Shown here one piece after another: positions 22,511-35,710 of a stretch of DNA of 64,000 nucleotides. The notes under the pieces were generated by a model. The model worked only from the letters and a program-made list of their open reading frames with translations, made no database searches and had not been told where the DNA came from. The stretch comes from Batkoa obscura (taxonomy: Eukaryota > Entomophthoromycota > Entomophthoromycetes > Entomophthorales > Batkoaceae), in NCBI GenBank assembly GCA_030770535.1, contig JASVEC010000052.1, forward strand, positions 177,134 through 241,133. Reading direction: 5' to 3'. Made by a program: the position numbers and the translations under genes. The stretch's first letter is position 1. Each line of letters starts with the position of its first letter.

Positions 22511-25500
22511 TCACATATGATTTTTAAGAACATCATCAATTATTTCTAAAGTGTCTCTATGTACACGATCTGGGGTTGTAAGCATTTGTTTGAAAAGGGC
22601 AGCAAGTTGTCCCATATATTGGTTGACCTAATAAAATATTTAGTATATTATTTTTATATTTATAACCACAGTAAACTTACCACTGGGTGCTTAGCCTTAA
22701 TTAAAAATGCAAGGCATTGATAAACTGGATTGTTTTCTTGATAATCAATCTCAAGAGGTAACATTGAAATAATAGCAGGTATAGCCTAATAAGAATTGAT
22801 TAATTTAGAAAAGTCATATGAATATAAATAAAATACCTCATCAATAGGACAAGATTGTGGGTTCTTTAAGATTAATCTACAAACAGCACCACAGGCATTA
22901 TCACGAGCATTATTTTTACCTTCAATAGCAAAGAGTGGAGAGAGTAAAGAGAGGATAGTACCATAATGATTAGTTATATCAACAGTTGTAAGTTCACAAA
23001 GTTTTCCAACAGAATAAGCAGAATTTGAACGAACACCAGCATTTTTATCTTGTAAACCAACCAATAGAATTTCAAGGAATTCAAGGGTAAATTCAGAAGT
23101 ATTATGCTTTAATCCAGAAATGATATCACCAAGTACAGCAACTACTAAATTTCTTTCACTTTCAGTTACATTTGGTTTGAAATATTTCTTGATAGATGGA
23201 TAGAAAGTACGGAAAATTTCAAGGAAATCTGGACCAACAACTTTAGCAAGGGCACCAACAACATCAGCAGCACTACCAATTAATACAGATTCTAATTCAC
23301 TAGTATTCTCGGTATCAACTTCATCATCTTCTTCAAAAATTTGACAAGATGATTCTTTGTTGAAAGTTTGCATTAAAAGAGATGAGAGATCATTGATATA
23401 ATTTCCAATTAATTCTGGACCAACGAAGCAGATAGCAGTATCAAGTTCACAGAATAAAGTGATACAAGTTTCAATATCATATTCATTCTTCCACTTATCC
23501 ATAATTTCTGGCATGACACGATGAATATAGGTTACAACATTAGGATGTAATTGTGGATAAGGTAAAACACCTGATTCATGTTCAACTTCTCTGTGAGCAC
23601 CAGTGGCAGTAATAATAAATTTAAGTAAGGTTTCATAAGAAGCTTTACGAATTTCATCACAATAATGATCTAATTTTTTGATAGCAATGGTGGTAAGCTC
23701 TTCAAGGTATGGAAGAAATTCTTTTTTGGTATTGGTGGCAATAGTTCCTAAAGCTCTTAAAGCAAATTCTTTTTCAGTCATAAGATCTGAACGATAATTT
23801 ATCTGTTCATCTTGAGGATTTTCTAAATCTTCAGAATTATCATCCTCATCATCCATCTCGCTTTGATTTAAGGTTATTGAGGCTTCCTTGATTACTTGAT
23901 GAAGATAATAGTTGAATTGAGGACCAAGGACATTTGAAGCTGATCCAAAGAAATCAAAAGCACTTTCTCTCATAAAAGATCCTTTAATAGACATAGCTTC
24001 AAAAGCAATAGTCATAATATCTTGTATATATGGTAAAGCAACTTCATTTCCAACACTACTTACAATAACACCAGCAGCGTCTAAAGCTGTACTCTTTAAT
24101 TTTAAGCTATCTTGATCAATATCTTTTGATTGTAAATATGGACTTAAACGAGCCATGAAATTTTGGAAGTATGGAGCAAATAATGGCCCAGCAGAGTTAG
24201 CAGCAGCAGTGACTGCATTGATAATGCACATTCTTTGGTCAACTGAAAGTCTATCTAAAGATTCACCACATTTTTCCATAAGCTGTGGAAGATAGTTGAT
24301 AGCTTTATCATCAACAGAGGCCATTAAAGCTTCAACAGATTCCCAAGCATAAATGCAAACTAAGTTATTGTTATCATTAAGTAATGGGAATAATTCAGGC
24401 ATAATTCTATCATGATAAGAAACAACTTCATCACTTAAGTATTCAGTCAATTGAGAAAGAGCATAACAAGCAGCAATACGTACTTGAGCATTCTCATGAC
24501 GGAGATATTGAGCTACCATTGGAAGAAGATCTGAAACTTGAGAGCTCAAATAATTAGAACAACCGTAAGCAGTAACACCAACAGCATTAAGAGCTGCTTT
24601 AACATTATTAGGAACTGCGGTATGAACATAATTATAAATTAAAGGGGCAAGGAAAGGATAAACTTGTTGTGGAGAAAGTTGTTCAGCCATAGAAGCTAAT
24701 AAGTTAGCACCTGAATTTGCTGGACAATTTTCATCAAGATCATCTTCGGAAGTTTCTTCAGACATAACTTGAAGACATAATTTAATATATGGTTCAATAA
24801 GACCATTTTTACCAACACGGGTTTTTTTATACATAATACTCCACATAAGTTGATTGATGGTACCACATCTAATAGAATCTGATACAGAAGTTTGTAAAGA
24901 TACATTAACAATGAAAGTATAAAGATCTTTGAAATGCTTATTTAAAAGTGGAGCTTCTGATAAAAGGGAGACTTCGAAAACATCAAGAATGGATTGGACT
25001 TCGTTTTCTCTATCATTTTTAATAGCATCTTCTAAAACAGAAACAATGGAAGGAATAACTTCTTGGAAACTATTAATTTGGGCCTTGTTTTCGGATGGAA
25101 TAATATCAATAAATTTAATAAGAATTTTAAATCCAGATCTACGAACAAATTCACTTTCTTGATCTACAATAGCTTTTTTAGCTACTTCAAAAAGATGACT
25201 AAGTTCTTCATTAAAATTATCATTGATAATATCAAATAATTCAGCTAATAACATGACACCAACTTCACGATGGAGTACAGTTGGACTTTGACAACATTGC
25301 ATAACGAAAGGGAATAATTCTGGCCATTGTTTTAATACGAGATCATTTTCAGCAATTGAAGCAATGGATTCGGTTAAAGCTGTACGTAAAAGCTGTCTAA
25401 AATATTTCATTAAATATAACTATTAATAGAAATTTAAAACTTACTTTTCTTCATTTACAACAATTTCTAAAAGAGCTTTTTTGACCTCTACTCTAATATT

Positions 25501-25792
25501 TTCTTCTAAATCGATCCAAAACTTCTTAGTAAGCTTATTAAGTTCAATAGCAGCAAGTTGACGAACCTAAAGATCAATTTAATTTTTTAATAAAAAAAGG
25601 AATCGAAAAATTAGTTACACCAGGGTTTTGGGATTGAGTATAAAGTTTAGTAAGTAAAAGGATGGTAGTTGGTTTGGTTAAAAATTCATCATTTAAAGCA
25701 GCGGTAGAATGTTTAATAACTTCACTGCTTTTACCTTCAATAACGGCAGTTAAAATTTCATTTAAACGGGTTAATTGTAACTCTAAAGACAT
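22511..25792 (-). CDS. KAP123: Importin-beta family karyopherin, Kap123/importin-4 type
   Basis: Five exons, roughly 1,000 residues of HEAT repeats. Exon 1 starts MSLELQLTRLNEILTAVIEG and exon 2 VRQLAAIELNKLTKKFW, the N-terminal Kap123/importin-4 pattern. The long third exon starts at 25396 (QLLRTALTESI), just inside an ATG at 25410 that lies in the intron. HEAT units include VRIAACYALSQLTEYL, LVCIYAWESVEALM and VRSNSAYSVGKLCEL; an acidic insert (SEMDDEDDNSEDLE) sits mid-protein as in other karyopherins. The two short last exons encode AIPAIISMLPLEIDYQ and VNQYMGQLAALFKQML. Kap123 carries ribosomal proteins and histones H3/H4 into the nucleus with Ran. Kap121/importin-5 is the alternative; the N-terminus favours Kap123. 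Confidence 0.88.
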
Positions 25793-27409
25793 ATTTTTTG
25801 TTGTTATAAAAAGTAAACTAAGAGGAAGGGATTCTATATATCTATTTAATTAAAAGAAGGCAATACTTTATTTAATTGAATTTTTTGGTTTTGAGGTATG
25901 ATCCTATTATGGGGTTTTGTGGTTTATGAAGTTGAAAGTTGATTGGATACACTTAAATTTTATACTTTTTGATGGATTTAAAATGTTCGAAATTTTCAAG
26001 CACTTTCCTAATTAGTAAAATAATGGAGAATTTTTTTAAAATTTGATAAAAAAGTTATATGTCCATGTATCATTTGTCAACTTAAGCTTATTGGCTTCGG
26101 AATTACCCCCATTAGACAAACCGCTACAAAAGTATTAAAATATAGAATTTTGATTATCAATACAATATACACAGCTTATTATCTCCTCTGCTATTTTATA
26201 AATTGTTATAGTAAATTGCCAATATTCTCAATAGAATATTCTTTGTTGAATTCTAAAAAGTTGTAAAATTTCAAAGCAAATAAACATAGATGTTTAAAAG
26301 CTAATTTAAAATTAAGGATAAATTTTTGATCTTACATTTCTTGGCCATTCTCTACATAGCTTAAATTTTTGAAAATTTTTTAGATAGGTACTGGACAAAA
26401 CATTCCAATATGAGTAGTAATTTTAATTAAGCAAAAGGCAATTAATTTCATAGCATAAGGTGCTTAATTTCCAACTTTTGCTAAAAATCCAAATTGTACA
26501 AAAATTAAACTGTTTTATATCATTTCCAATAAAAAATAAGTATTTTTATTAATGTTGAAGCACTAATTTATTTAATTTACAAGTTTTAAAGATTAAAGTA
26601 TACCATTTTGTTAATAAAATAAATGAGGGTTCTTTTATTTCATCACTCTTTCATTTTTAAGCATTGATTGAGTATAAAAAATTATATTATAAAATTCTTA
26701 AGCAAAAAAAATACATCTCCAATTGTTTTATTTATTTTTAAACTATAAATGTTAAAGACAGTATTTATTAAAACAAAACATCAGTGGGTTATTTGAAAAG
26801 ATAGGTTTGTTGAGAGTAGTGGTACAAGTATAAATTTGCTACTAAAAAACCCATCAAATTTCAAATACAGAGCATGTTCATTTTGTTATTTTTTTTGTAT
26901 TTTAATTTATTAGTTGTTATAAAATATAGGATAATAAATAGTGTTATTATAAGATCTATAATTTTTGATATGTTTTATTTGGACACTATAAATTCATAGC
27001 AATAATTTTGTTATTAAAGTATTATTTTGGTGAATTTGTAGTTTAATGTGTGACCATGTCTTTTTTTATTGAAGAAGTTTATAATTTTCTACTCAATAGT
27101 GCCTAAAAATAGACTAAATAATAAAATCAAAGAAGATATTTTTACATTTTTGTTTTCTTATTTTTATTTTTTTTATTTTGAAAGAGAAGAATTTGTTAAT
27201 ATTACAAATAGACAACTAAAGTCAAAATCGATCTTGCACATTAAAATAATGTGACGTTTATTTTGAGCAATAATCGCAGTTATTTGGCCAATAATATAAA
27301 AAAAATGTGACTACTTTGCTTTATTTTATTTTAAAGGGAGTAAAGTAGTGTAATCTTTTTAAAAATAAAAAAAAAGAACTACTCTTCTTTTTGTAACATT
27401 AGTTTTGAA
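25793..27409. other. Intergenic with one worn MITE
   Basis: About 1.6 kb, very AT-rich, with a worn MITE at 26624-26721. A 61-codon frame at 27069-27254 is low-complexity and not supported. Confidence 0.5.
26624..26721. mobile_element. GGGGATGT MITE, worn copy
   Basis: GAGGGTTCTTTTATTTCATC, CTCTTTCATTTTTAAGCATTG, AAAATTCTTAAGC and AATACATCTCCA align in order with the intact copy at 39370-39469. Many substitutions make it an old copy. Confidence 0.6.
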
Positions 27410-28735
27410 ATGACATTGCAATTCGAACAATTATCGGATATCTTATTACAAGAAATCTTTGAATTTATAGATGTAAAAGATCTATTTAAATTTCGATTTT
27501 TAAATAAATATTTATTTAAAATCGTTAACAGAGTTATTAAGAGAAATTTAATTTATTCTATTTATAACCAAAATGGGATTGATGATAAATTTGGTGATTA
27601 TCAGAATAATTTTATTATTCAATATGGACCACAGATGAGACATATTAATATCAATAGCTGTAATATCTATCTTTTAAGTTATTGTCCGAACATTGAATCA
27701 ATTCGTTATAATTATTTAGATGGAGAGGATTGTGAAAAATATGAATTAACAGAAGGATTACCAAAATTAAGAAAGATGGTTATGAATTTAAATTATTTTC
27801 AAAAATCAATGGATTATTTTAGTACTTATTTAAATCAACTTGAAGTATTTGGTATTACTGGGACTAATATTACAATTGGAAACTGTATTAAATATTTTAA
27901 TCCAAATAAATTATATTCATTTATAGTAATTGGCAAAGGAAATTTATACCTAGATGGATTAGATCATATTAAGAGATATTTTTATAAATTAAAAGTATTA
28001 AAAATTCATTCCGAAAGTGATTTTACTACACAAAGAAATGAACTTCGATCTAATATTAGTTTTAATTCTAATTTAAAATTAGAAGTTAAAGGAAGATTTA
28101 GTTTTAGTATTAAATGTTTTGGGGACCTAAAACAGTTAAAAAGTGTTAAATTATTCAACAATATTTATATTCATCTAGATAAAAATAAACGACAAGATAG
28201 TATCAAGTTAGTTGAAGGTAGTAATATCCTTAGTTTAGGTTATTTTCATTCAAATGATTTTATTAATTGCTGTAAAAATTTACCAAGTTTAAAAGAAATA
28301 TGTATTTATTTCTTTTCAATTGAATCTTTAGCTTCTATTGCTTTATTAACAAATATTCAAACTCTTCATTTTACTTATTTAAAAAATAGGTTTGATGGTA
28401 TTGATAGAAAATTCATATTATCTAATGACGATGCTTGTAAAGTTAAATGTAATTTAGATAAATGTCAATTTATAAAAGAAATTACATTTGATTCATTTTC
28501 TGCTTCATTTGAAGAATTTTGTTATTTTTTATCCTTTTTTCCAAACTTAGGTATACTTAAAATTAAAAACTTTGAGTTGATTGATACGGATACTGAAGTG
28601 GAGTGTGAACTCACTTCCTGTTTATTCCTTGTTGCACCAGTTATACCAGATATGGATCCAGTCCTTGAGACTAAATTAGAAACTATTCCTATGTTCACTT
28701 GGGTAAAAGATAGAGAAACATCTTTACTTTTGTAA
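27410..28735 (+). CDS. F-box/LRR-like protein, copy 2 (intronless)
   Basis: A single 441-residue frame. The N-terminus (LQFEQLSDILLQEIFEFIDV, then FRFLNKYLFKIVNRVI) is the same divergent F-box as in the genes at 3428 and 56247. Shared landmarks follow in order: RHINI, SYCPNIESIRYNY, LPKLRKMVM, CIKYFNPNKLYSFIV, LYLDGLDHIKRYFYKLKVLKI, CFGDLKQLKSVKL, LPSLKEICI, FFPNLGILKI and a C-terminal IPMFTWV. These are irregular leucine-rich segments. The likely role is substrate recognition for an SCF ubiquitin ligase, inferred from the N-terminus only. It has no introns; the promoter side has no repeat. Confidence 0.7.
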   Translation: MTLQFEQLSDILLQEIFEFIDVKDLFKFRFLNKYLFKIVNRVIKRNLIYSIYNQNGIDDKFGDYQNNFIIQYGPQMRHININSCNIYLLSYCPNIESIRYNYLDGEDCEKYELTEGLPKLRKMVMNLNYFQKSMDYFSTYLNQLEVFGITGTNITIGNCIKYFNPNKLYSFIVIGKGNLYLDGLDHIKRYFYKLKVLKIHSESDFTTQRNELRSNISFNSNLKLEVKGRFSFSIKCFGDLKQLKSVKLFNNIYIHLDKNKRQDSIKLVEGSNILSLGYFHSNDFINCCKNLPSLKEICIYFFSIESLASIALLTNIQTLHFTYLKNRFDGIDRKFILSNDDACKVKCNLDKCQFIKEITFDSFSASFEEFCYFLSFFPNLGILKIKNFELIDTDTEVECELTSCLFLVAPVIPDMDPVLETKLETIPMFTWVKDRETSLLL

Positions 28736-29049
28736 TTATCCTAATATTAAATACAAATTCGGACCTTGATATTAAATCAATAATTATCAGTATATTGATT
28801 TGGTAAAAGATAAAATATTATTCTTTATTACAATCCTCTATTTTTTTAAATTGTTATCAAGTAAATTATTGTTAATTTATTAATTTCAAACTTCATAGAA
28901 TATTTTAAAATAAATAAAAGTAACAATATTAATTATTAGCTATACAAGCTATTATAATAATAAACTTGAATTTTTATTTATCATTATAATAAATTAAACT
29001 GTCACTTTTACTATTTGAAACTTCTCGCCTTTAATTTTTATTAATCTCA
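28736..29049. other. Convergent 3' spacer
   Basis: 314 bp between convergent 3' ends of the F-box-like gene and KICS2. Nothing recognised. Confidence 0.45.
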
Positions 29050-29747
29050 TTAAAAATAACTACCTCCTGTACCACCTTTAGAAGTACTACTTGTACTCTT
29101 AGGTAGTGTATTACTTGTACTATTTTTAAATTCCATATTTAATAAGCAACTTGTAGCATAAGAACATCTTAATCTATGGCTCAAATTTAATAAAAAATTC
29201 CAAACCTTTAAATCTTTTTTAATATGTTTTTCTTGAAATATAACTGCAAGTGTGACTTTAGTATCAATTTTGGTTAAATAAAAAGTACTATTCATTATAC
29301 GATCATAAAAATGAATGGGTTCTAATAAATAATCTTCTTGCTTAATACAAATAGATCTTGAACTTGTGGTAAGTAGAGTACTAGAGTTATTAAGTGTTAT
29401 TGTATTTTGTTGATATTCTGGTGAGGTTACTGTTGATGTTTGTTGACTTGTTGTTGAACTTAAATTAAATCCTAATCCTGATGTTTTCATTAAATTACTT
29501 AATACATTGCTACCAGGTAAATTTAATGTATTATAATTACTATTTGATTGGCTAATAGTTGAATTGTGTATTATAGTATGATTATTATCGTTTGTAAATA
29601 TAGTGGAAGAAGAATTACTTATTGGACTAGTTAAATCATTATGAGTTTGTATTTTATATTGATTTTGATCATTACTCATAATCATAGAGATTAATGCTGG
29701 TCGATATTCTTTAGGTAAATCCTAAAAATAAATGGATAAAAATATTA

Positions 29748-29782
<35 letters not shown>

Positions 29783-31366
29783 TACATTTGGATAACTAAA
29801 TAAGAATGGGAAAGATTCTAAACCAATTAATGGTTCATATGCCATGTTTTCACATATAAATCCTTTTTTACTATATCGTTGTTCTTTATCTGTTTGATAT
29901 ATTAAACTTATATGGTAAGCTCCGCTTTTTTTAATAAAGTTTTTAAACCTAAATAAATAAAATAAAAATAATTAAAATTATTGAACAATTATTATATTAC
30001 TTACATTAAGGGATAATCTATAGCTAATACATTCTTCCATAAAGATTTACCGTTACCATTATTTAATTTTAATTCCATATCCAGTAATGGATAATGAAAA
30101 TATAAAGTTAATTTAGCTAACAAATGATCATAAAATAATTCTAGCCAATGCATTAATTTACTTATTTTTAATTTACTTTGTTGTTTGTTTCCATTACTAA
30201 AGGATAACTAAAATAATGATTTTAATATATTAAATCTATACTAACTCTATATTAAATTTATATTCAATTATATTGAATTTACCTCTGCTATTGATGTTAT
30301 AAATGAAAACATATTGATATTTAAACTAGAATTATTATTATCATTATTGTTATTCGTAGTTGTATCATTTTCGTTATTATTATCTTTATCATTAATCTCC
30401 TAAATAGAATAAAATGAAATATTATTAAATTATCGAATTATTAAATCATATTAGCATAATAATAGTAAACTTACATCTTCCTTTAAATTGTCTTTTAAAA
30501 ACGTCTTCCATAATATATAATATTGATGAGTTTTGTAAAAATTTAATATTGATTTTTTGAAATCTAATTTAGCTATACTTAATTGAGAATGAATTAAATA
30601 TTTCAATATTAATAATTCATATCTATTAAAATATTATCAATTAATACATATTAGTATGTTATATATAACTAACACTTACTTTATAACTAATACAAATTGT
30701 TCCATAACTTTTGAAAAATGATAATATTCAAAATGAAAAAAAGCTTCTTCAATGAGATCCAGCCAAGTTAAAAATGGAACAAACTCGGTATTGTTTACTA
30801 ATAGTTTGTATCTAAACAAAAGAATAATTATCAATAACTCTTACTTTCTTAATAATAATTCAATCTCATTTACCCTTTAATTAAATATTTCCTTAATTTA
30901 ATAACTTCTTTAATTGAATTAAATAAATCCTGAAATTCCGATTTTTTATTTAAGTAAGAAGATACTAAAGACGGCGTATCTTTTGCTCTTGCTATATAAA
31001 AATTTTCTATAGAATTAATCTCATCCACTATATTACTATAGAAAGTTAATAGATACTATAATAATATCAATTAATTTATTATTATTATGTATTTATAGAA
31101 TAGTTAATAGTTAACTCACATCTTCTCTTCTAAATCTTTTAGTTTTTAAATATTCTAAATTATGATACATTTCTTCTCCTTGAATTAATTTATTTAATAT
31201 ATTATTAATTTTGGTATTCTATAATAAATAAAAATTATAAAATTGATTATCTGTTATTATTGTTATTATTATTACTTACTTGCGTCTCTTTAGATAATAT
31301 TTTACTAGCATTTTCTCCATCTAATAAAGCTAATTTTTTAAAATAATATTTTAAATTATTTTCCAT
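29050..31366 (-). CDS. KICS2: KICS2 homologue (KICSTOR complex subunit)
   Basis: About nine exons with 50-75-nt introns, one of which (29720-29787) carries an (ATT)n microsatellite. Three blocks match what I recall of human KICS2 (C12orf66): an N-terminal helical part with GEEMYHNLEYLKTKRFRRED; a middle part with LLAKLTLYFHYPLLD, then FKNFIKKSGAYHISLIYQTD and LESFPFLFSYPNDLP; and a C-terminal EPIHFYDRIMNSTFYLTKID followed by VTLAVIFQE. The family's equivalents are AKFSFYFHEAL, FIRKYDAANVSLIFD, QYPAVVSLPSD and VVHFYDDKVQSTYFL. In animals KICSTOR tethers GATOR1 to lysosomes and restrains TORC1 under amino-acid shortage. An insert rich in Asn, Ser and Thr splits the last block. A downstream nutrient role is inferred. 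Confidence 0.82.
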
Positions 31367-31510
31367 TTCAATTAATTTAAAAAATCATCATCATTATTTT
31401 TTAACCCAAATTAAATTCAAAAAAGTATCAACCAATCAAATAAAAATTATATTTCTGTATTTATATGTTTATATATTCATAATTTTATTATATTTATAAT
31501 TTTATTATAT

Positions 31511-33263
31511 TTAAAATTCCAAATCTTTATCTAAATTCTTTGCTTGCTCTGATTGTGATCTAACAGTATTATCGATAAAATGATTAAATAGTTTAACATA
31601 TTTAAATAAACTAGTTTTAAATACTTCATTTTTAACATGTTCACCTGAATAATTATTCATTTCATTAATCAATTGACTATCCGTTGGTACATCTAATGGA
31701 TTAAAATGATCAATATCTTCAATTGCTATGGGTACACATATTCTTCCTATTTAAAACAAATTAAAATAAATAATATATAATAATAAAACTTACTAGTACT
31801 AGGATGAATACAGAAAGGAGCTTTTAATAAATGATTAATATTAATAGTAACATTAGTATCTAATCTAGGATAAACCGATTGAAATTTAATATCTCTTAAT
31901 AAAGTAGATAACAAACTATTGTTTATTTTTTTATTTTTATATAATTTTAATTTATTTTCAATAAATTTTTCTAATAAATACCAATTTTGTTGACTATTAT
32001 TACTATTATTTTTATTCCATTCATCTAATAAATCTAAATATAAGTTTTCTTCAGGTAAACATTTGGCTATTAATTCTCTTTTTCGATTACTAAATAATTG
32101 TTGTTCTTGAATTATAATATCTTGAAATTGATATTCAATATATTCTTTCATTGTTTCAAATCTAGGATATAAATTTAATCCTAAATTAACTTTCCTTTCA
32201 CTGTTATTGTTATTACGATGAATGTCAATATAATTCATAATTGCTTTTCTACTTTCATTATTTAATTTCCTAGCTCTATTATCACATACCCATCCATGAA
32301 CTCCTCTTCTACCACTATATACCCATAATATATGCTCAAATCCAAAATCCTCTATTTATTATTAAATTATTTATATTAATAAACATATAAATAATTATTA
32401 TAATGAATGAATTTAACTTACCAGTCAATATTTGATGCAATACCTTTACTGCTAATGTTATAAATTTCCAACATTTTAAACAAATATCAGCACCACTATA
32501 ATAATAATATTTAATAAATTTATTATTATATTTATTATTATATATTTTTACCTACAACAAGTTCTAACTTGATCATAATCCGTTAAATCAATATCAAATA
32601 CTAATTCTTTTTCCAATGGAATAAAATTATTACTATTGATCATTTTTTTATCGGAAGGCTAAATAAAAATAAATTAAATAAAAATAAATTAAATGTATAC
32701 ATATTAAATACATTAAATGAAAACAATTCAATACACTTACTTTAATAGAATAAACTGCACCAATATCCATTTTTTTTGGTAAAGTACGTAATATTCTATC
32801 TTTAAATTGAATTTCATTATCAAAAGATTGATATCTTAAATAAATATCATTTTCTAATGTAAATGAAAATTCTCGGTTTATAAAATTTTTAGTTTCTAAT
32901 AAATATATATGTATATTATTAATATTTTATGAATTTTAAATTGGAATTTCATAAATTTTACCTTTCATCCCATAATTTAACCATCGATAAATATGATGAT
33001 AAGGAAATAAATGTAAATAATATAATTTATTCAAAGTTTCATAATCTAATGAATGAATTAAACTAAATAATATTTATTTATTGTTTTTAATTTATTATAA
33101 TATCTTTTATTTTAACTTACTCATTTCTAATAACTTTATTTTCTATCTTATCTCCTTCTTCTCCATCAAAGGAATAACTTCTTTTGGTTGTCTATTAAGA
33201 GTTATTAGCAATGAGTTGATTCATACAGTTATGTCAGTTAATTACTTCAGGCGATGAATCCAT
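31511..33263 (-). CDS. PRI1: DNA primase small (catalytic) subunit
   Basis: About eight exons. Early landmarks are [19 protein letters not shown]. The catalytic Asp pair is in [11 protein letters not shown]. It is followed by the zinc-binding Cys set [16 protein letters not shown] (split by an intron after the CC) and then by [30 protein letters not shown] and [11 protein letters not shown], all hallmarks of eukaryotic Pri1. A late GRICVPI block leads to the C-terminus at DKDLEF. It makes the RNA primers for DNA polymerase alpha in the nucleus, working with Pri2. The start MDSSPE is the only ATG that splices in frame; exon 1 encodes just six residues. It lies upstream of KICS2 on the same strand with about 145 bp between. 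Confidence 0.93.
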
Positions 33264-33489
33264 TATCAATTTTTAACCAATTTTTTTACTAATTCAATTA
33301 AAAGCTAATAAATTCTAAAATCACTTTTTGATTTTACTTTATTTTTTATCCCTCATGAGGAGCGCGTTTGTAAAGCATTCAAATCATTGGTTAACTTGAG
33401 TTTTAGCATTGACTTTATTGGTTCTTATAGAAAATCAAATATCAAAAATATCAATATCAAAGATCCAATATTATCATTAAATTCAATAA

Positions 33490-33590
33490 TATGGGGATGT
33501 ATTTTTATGTTTAAGAATTTGCTAACAATCTTTCCATCCAAATAACGCTTAAAAGATAGAAAAGTAATGAAATCAAAAACATCCCCATAT
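33490..33590. mobile_element. GGGGATGT MITE
   Basis: ATGGGGATGTATTTTTATG to AAAAACATCCCCATAT, with internal AATCTTTCCATCC and AAAGATAGAAAAG. The termini are perfect 11-bp inverted repeats. It lies between PRI1 and the 3' end of the GPI-protein gene. Confidence 0.85.
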
Positions 33591-33740
33591 AATGTTTTTT
33601 TATAATTCAGCTATTAAATCCCCCTTAGTAACCCTTAAAATGAACAAAATAATTTCAACCAAAAAATAGATTCTTATATAAAACAATGAAACTCAAAAAC
33701 AATATATCAGTTAATACAATATAAAAACTTTTTATTTTAA

Positions 33741-34960
33741 TCAATTTAAAAATAAGGTACACAAAAAGATCACAGCTGTAGTTGAACCTAATGCTATCAT
33801 ATTAGCACTAGAATCTGGTTGATTATTAGCCTGAGATTTAGCTTTAACTTTTGAAGTAAAAACGTAAGTCGTAGTTGTTCTCGATCCCGAAATAGTGACT
33901 ACTTCTACTTGAGTCGATGTAACTTCATATTCTTCATCTAAACTTGGTTTTGGTTTACTACTTGAAGTGGTTTTGAGCACTAAATAAAAAAGAAATGAGA
34001 TTAGTTATTACATTTTGAGTTACATAAAAAGTCTTATTTACCTGAGCTATCAGTACTGGTTTGTTTATCAGTAGATGAAGTTGGTTCTGATTTACTGGTA
34101 GTAGTAGAATCAGTAGGTTCACTTTTAGTAGTCGAAGTAGATGGAGTAGATTCACTTTTAGTAGTAGTCTTAGTCTCTGGTTCTTTAGTACTGGAAGTTG
34201 ATGGAGTTTCTTTAGTAGTGGACGGAGTTTCTTTAGTGGTGGATGGAGTTTCTTTAGTGGTGGATGGGGTTTCTGAAGTAACAGAATCAGATTTAGTTAA
34301 ACTTGAAGTAGTTTGACTAGTAGTTAACTCACTTGTTTGTAAGGAACTGGATTTGGGCTCAGTAGTAGTGGCTGTTAATTTGAATTAGTATGAGATTTTT
34401 TTTGAAATATAATATTTAAAGTTACTTTTGCTTTCTGATTGACTTTGAGGTTCTGAAACAGAAGTAACTGTTTTGGAAACTGAAGATATGGACTCCTTAG
34501 TAGTAGTATCAGTATTTGATAATGAAGTTGAAGATTCCAAAACAGTAGTAGTTTGTTTACTCGTTGCAACTAAACTAGTAGAAGTTAAAATATCACTTTC
34601 ACTTGTAGAAACAGATGATTCAACTTTATTAGTCTTTAGAGTTGAAGTCTCAATACTACTACTGTCGGAGCTTGAAGTTGGAATAATTACCTCAGCTTCA
34701 GTATCGGCTCGACGGTAATAAACTAATTTAGGAACTAAGTTGGGATTCGAAATCGCTGATAAATGAAATTAGTTTAGTTGGAATGTAGGGTTGTTATTGT
34801 AAACTACCTATAGGATTATTGTTATTCTCAAGTTGGAAACTTTGGGAGTCTAGAGACAATAGTGTTAATAAGAATTTCGATTGATGTTGAATTATAGACC
34901 CATACTTGATATGCAATTGAGTAATATACAAATGGAAAGATTTAAATAATTCAATTTCAT
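33741..34960 (-). CDS. Ser/Thr-rich GPI-anchored cell-wall protein
   Basis: Five exons: a signal peptide (MKLNYLNLSICILLNCIS) from the ATG at 34960, a short linker (SQSFQLENNNNPI), then two long Ser/Thr-rich exons and a last exon. The second Ser/Thr exon contains a tandem heptad-like repeat: four TKETPST units in a row near 34195-34270. Downstream follow variants such as TTTKSEPT. The last residues MIALGSTTAVIFLCTLFLN are a hydrophobic C-terminal GPI-attachment signal. This is the architecture of heavily O-mannosylated fungal wall proteins; no enzymatic domain is present. Just before the tail is a VTSTQVEVVTISGSRTTTTY block of beta character. Copy number of the TKETPST unit is likely to vary between strains. 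Confidence 0.75.
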
Positions 34961-35620
34961 TTTTTACGTGAATAAAGATGGTAGAATTAGAAAAATATAT
35001 TCAAAGTTTTATTTTATAAAATTAATATTTGTATTTCTTATTATTCGGATATGATTGGTATGAATAAAGGTTAATGATAAAATAAAAATTCTTTAAAAAT
35101 AAAATTCAAGCCTAAATTTAAATATCCTAGTTTTATTTTTAGTCTTAAATGATTCTAAATGGTGAAATCATTAACAATCACAATTATTAAACCATTAAAA
35201 TTAATTAATGAGAAGTTGAAAGGCATAAAAATAGTTTGATAATAATAACTTATAAAACTTTGAAGTTAATTATAGCAAAGTCTTATTTTTATCTCACTTA
35301 ATACTCAAACTAAAACCCTTGTTAACTTGGCAACTTAGTCCAATTCAATTATTCAATTTCTCCATTTTATCCGCTATTAAAAATAGCTTACTTGCTTTTA
35401 TTCATTGTTAAAGCATACTTATTCGCTTTAAATATCTTAAATCATTTAATATAATTTTATAAAGCAAATTGTTACCAACTACCACTATAACACCACCATT
35501 GAATTTCAATCTCAGTTTAATTTTAGTGCTGAACATAATTCTATAAGGGTAGGATTAGGATAGTTATTGGCTTCAATTGGATGGCGAAGTTGCTTATTTC
35601 GAGTGGAAGATATTAGGAAA

Positions 35621-35710
35621 GGGGTGTTTTTTTTGGTTTCCTCACTTTTTCCATTAAAGCGCTATTTAAGTGGAAAAGTTACTAGTAAAATTCTTAAAAT
35701 TACATCCCCA
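35621..35710. mobile_element. GGGGATGT MITE, short copy
   Basis: GGGGTGTTTTTTTTGG to AAAATTACATCCCC, with CTTTTTCCATTAAAGCGC and AAGTGGAAAAG inside. About 10 bp shorter than the norm near the middle. Confidence 0.8.

Noticed and set aside
25397-25410. ATG at 25410 as the start of the importin
   Set aside because: It lies in the intron; splicing EEK to QLLRTAL gives the conserved N-terminus that starts at 25792.
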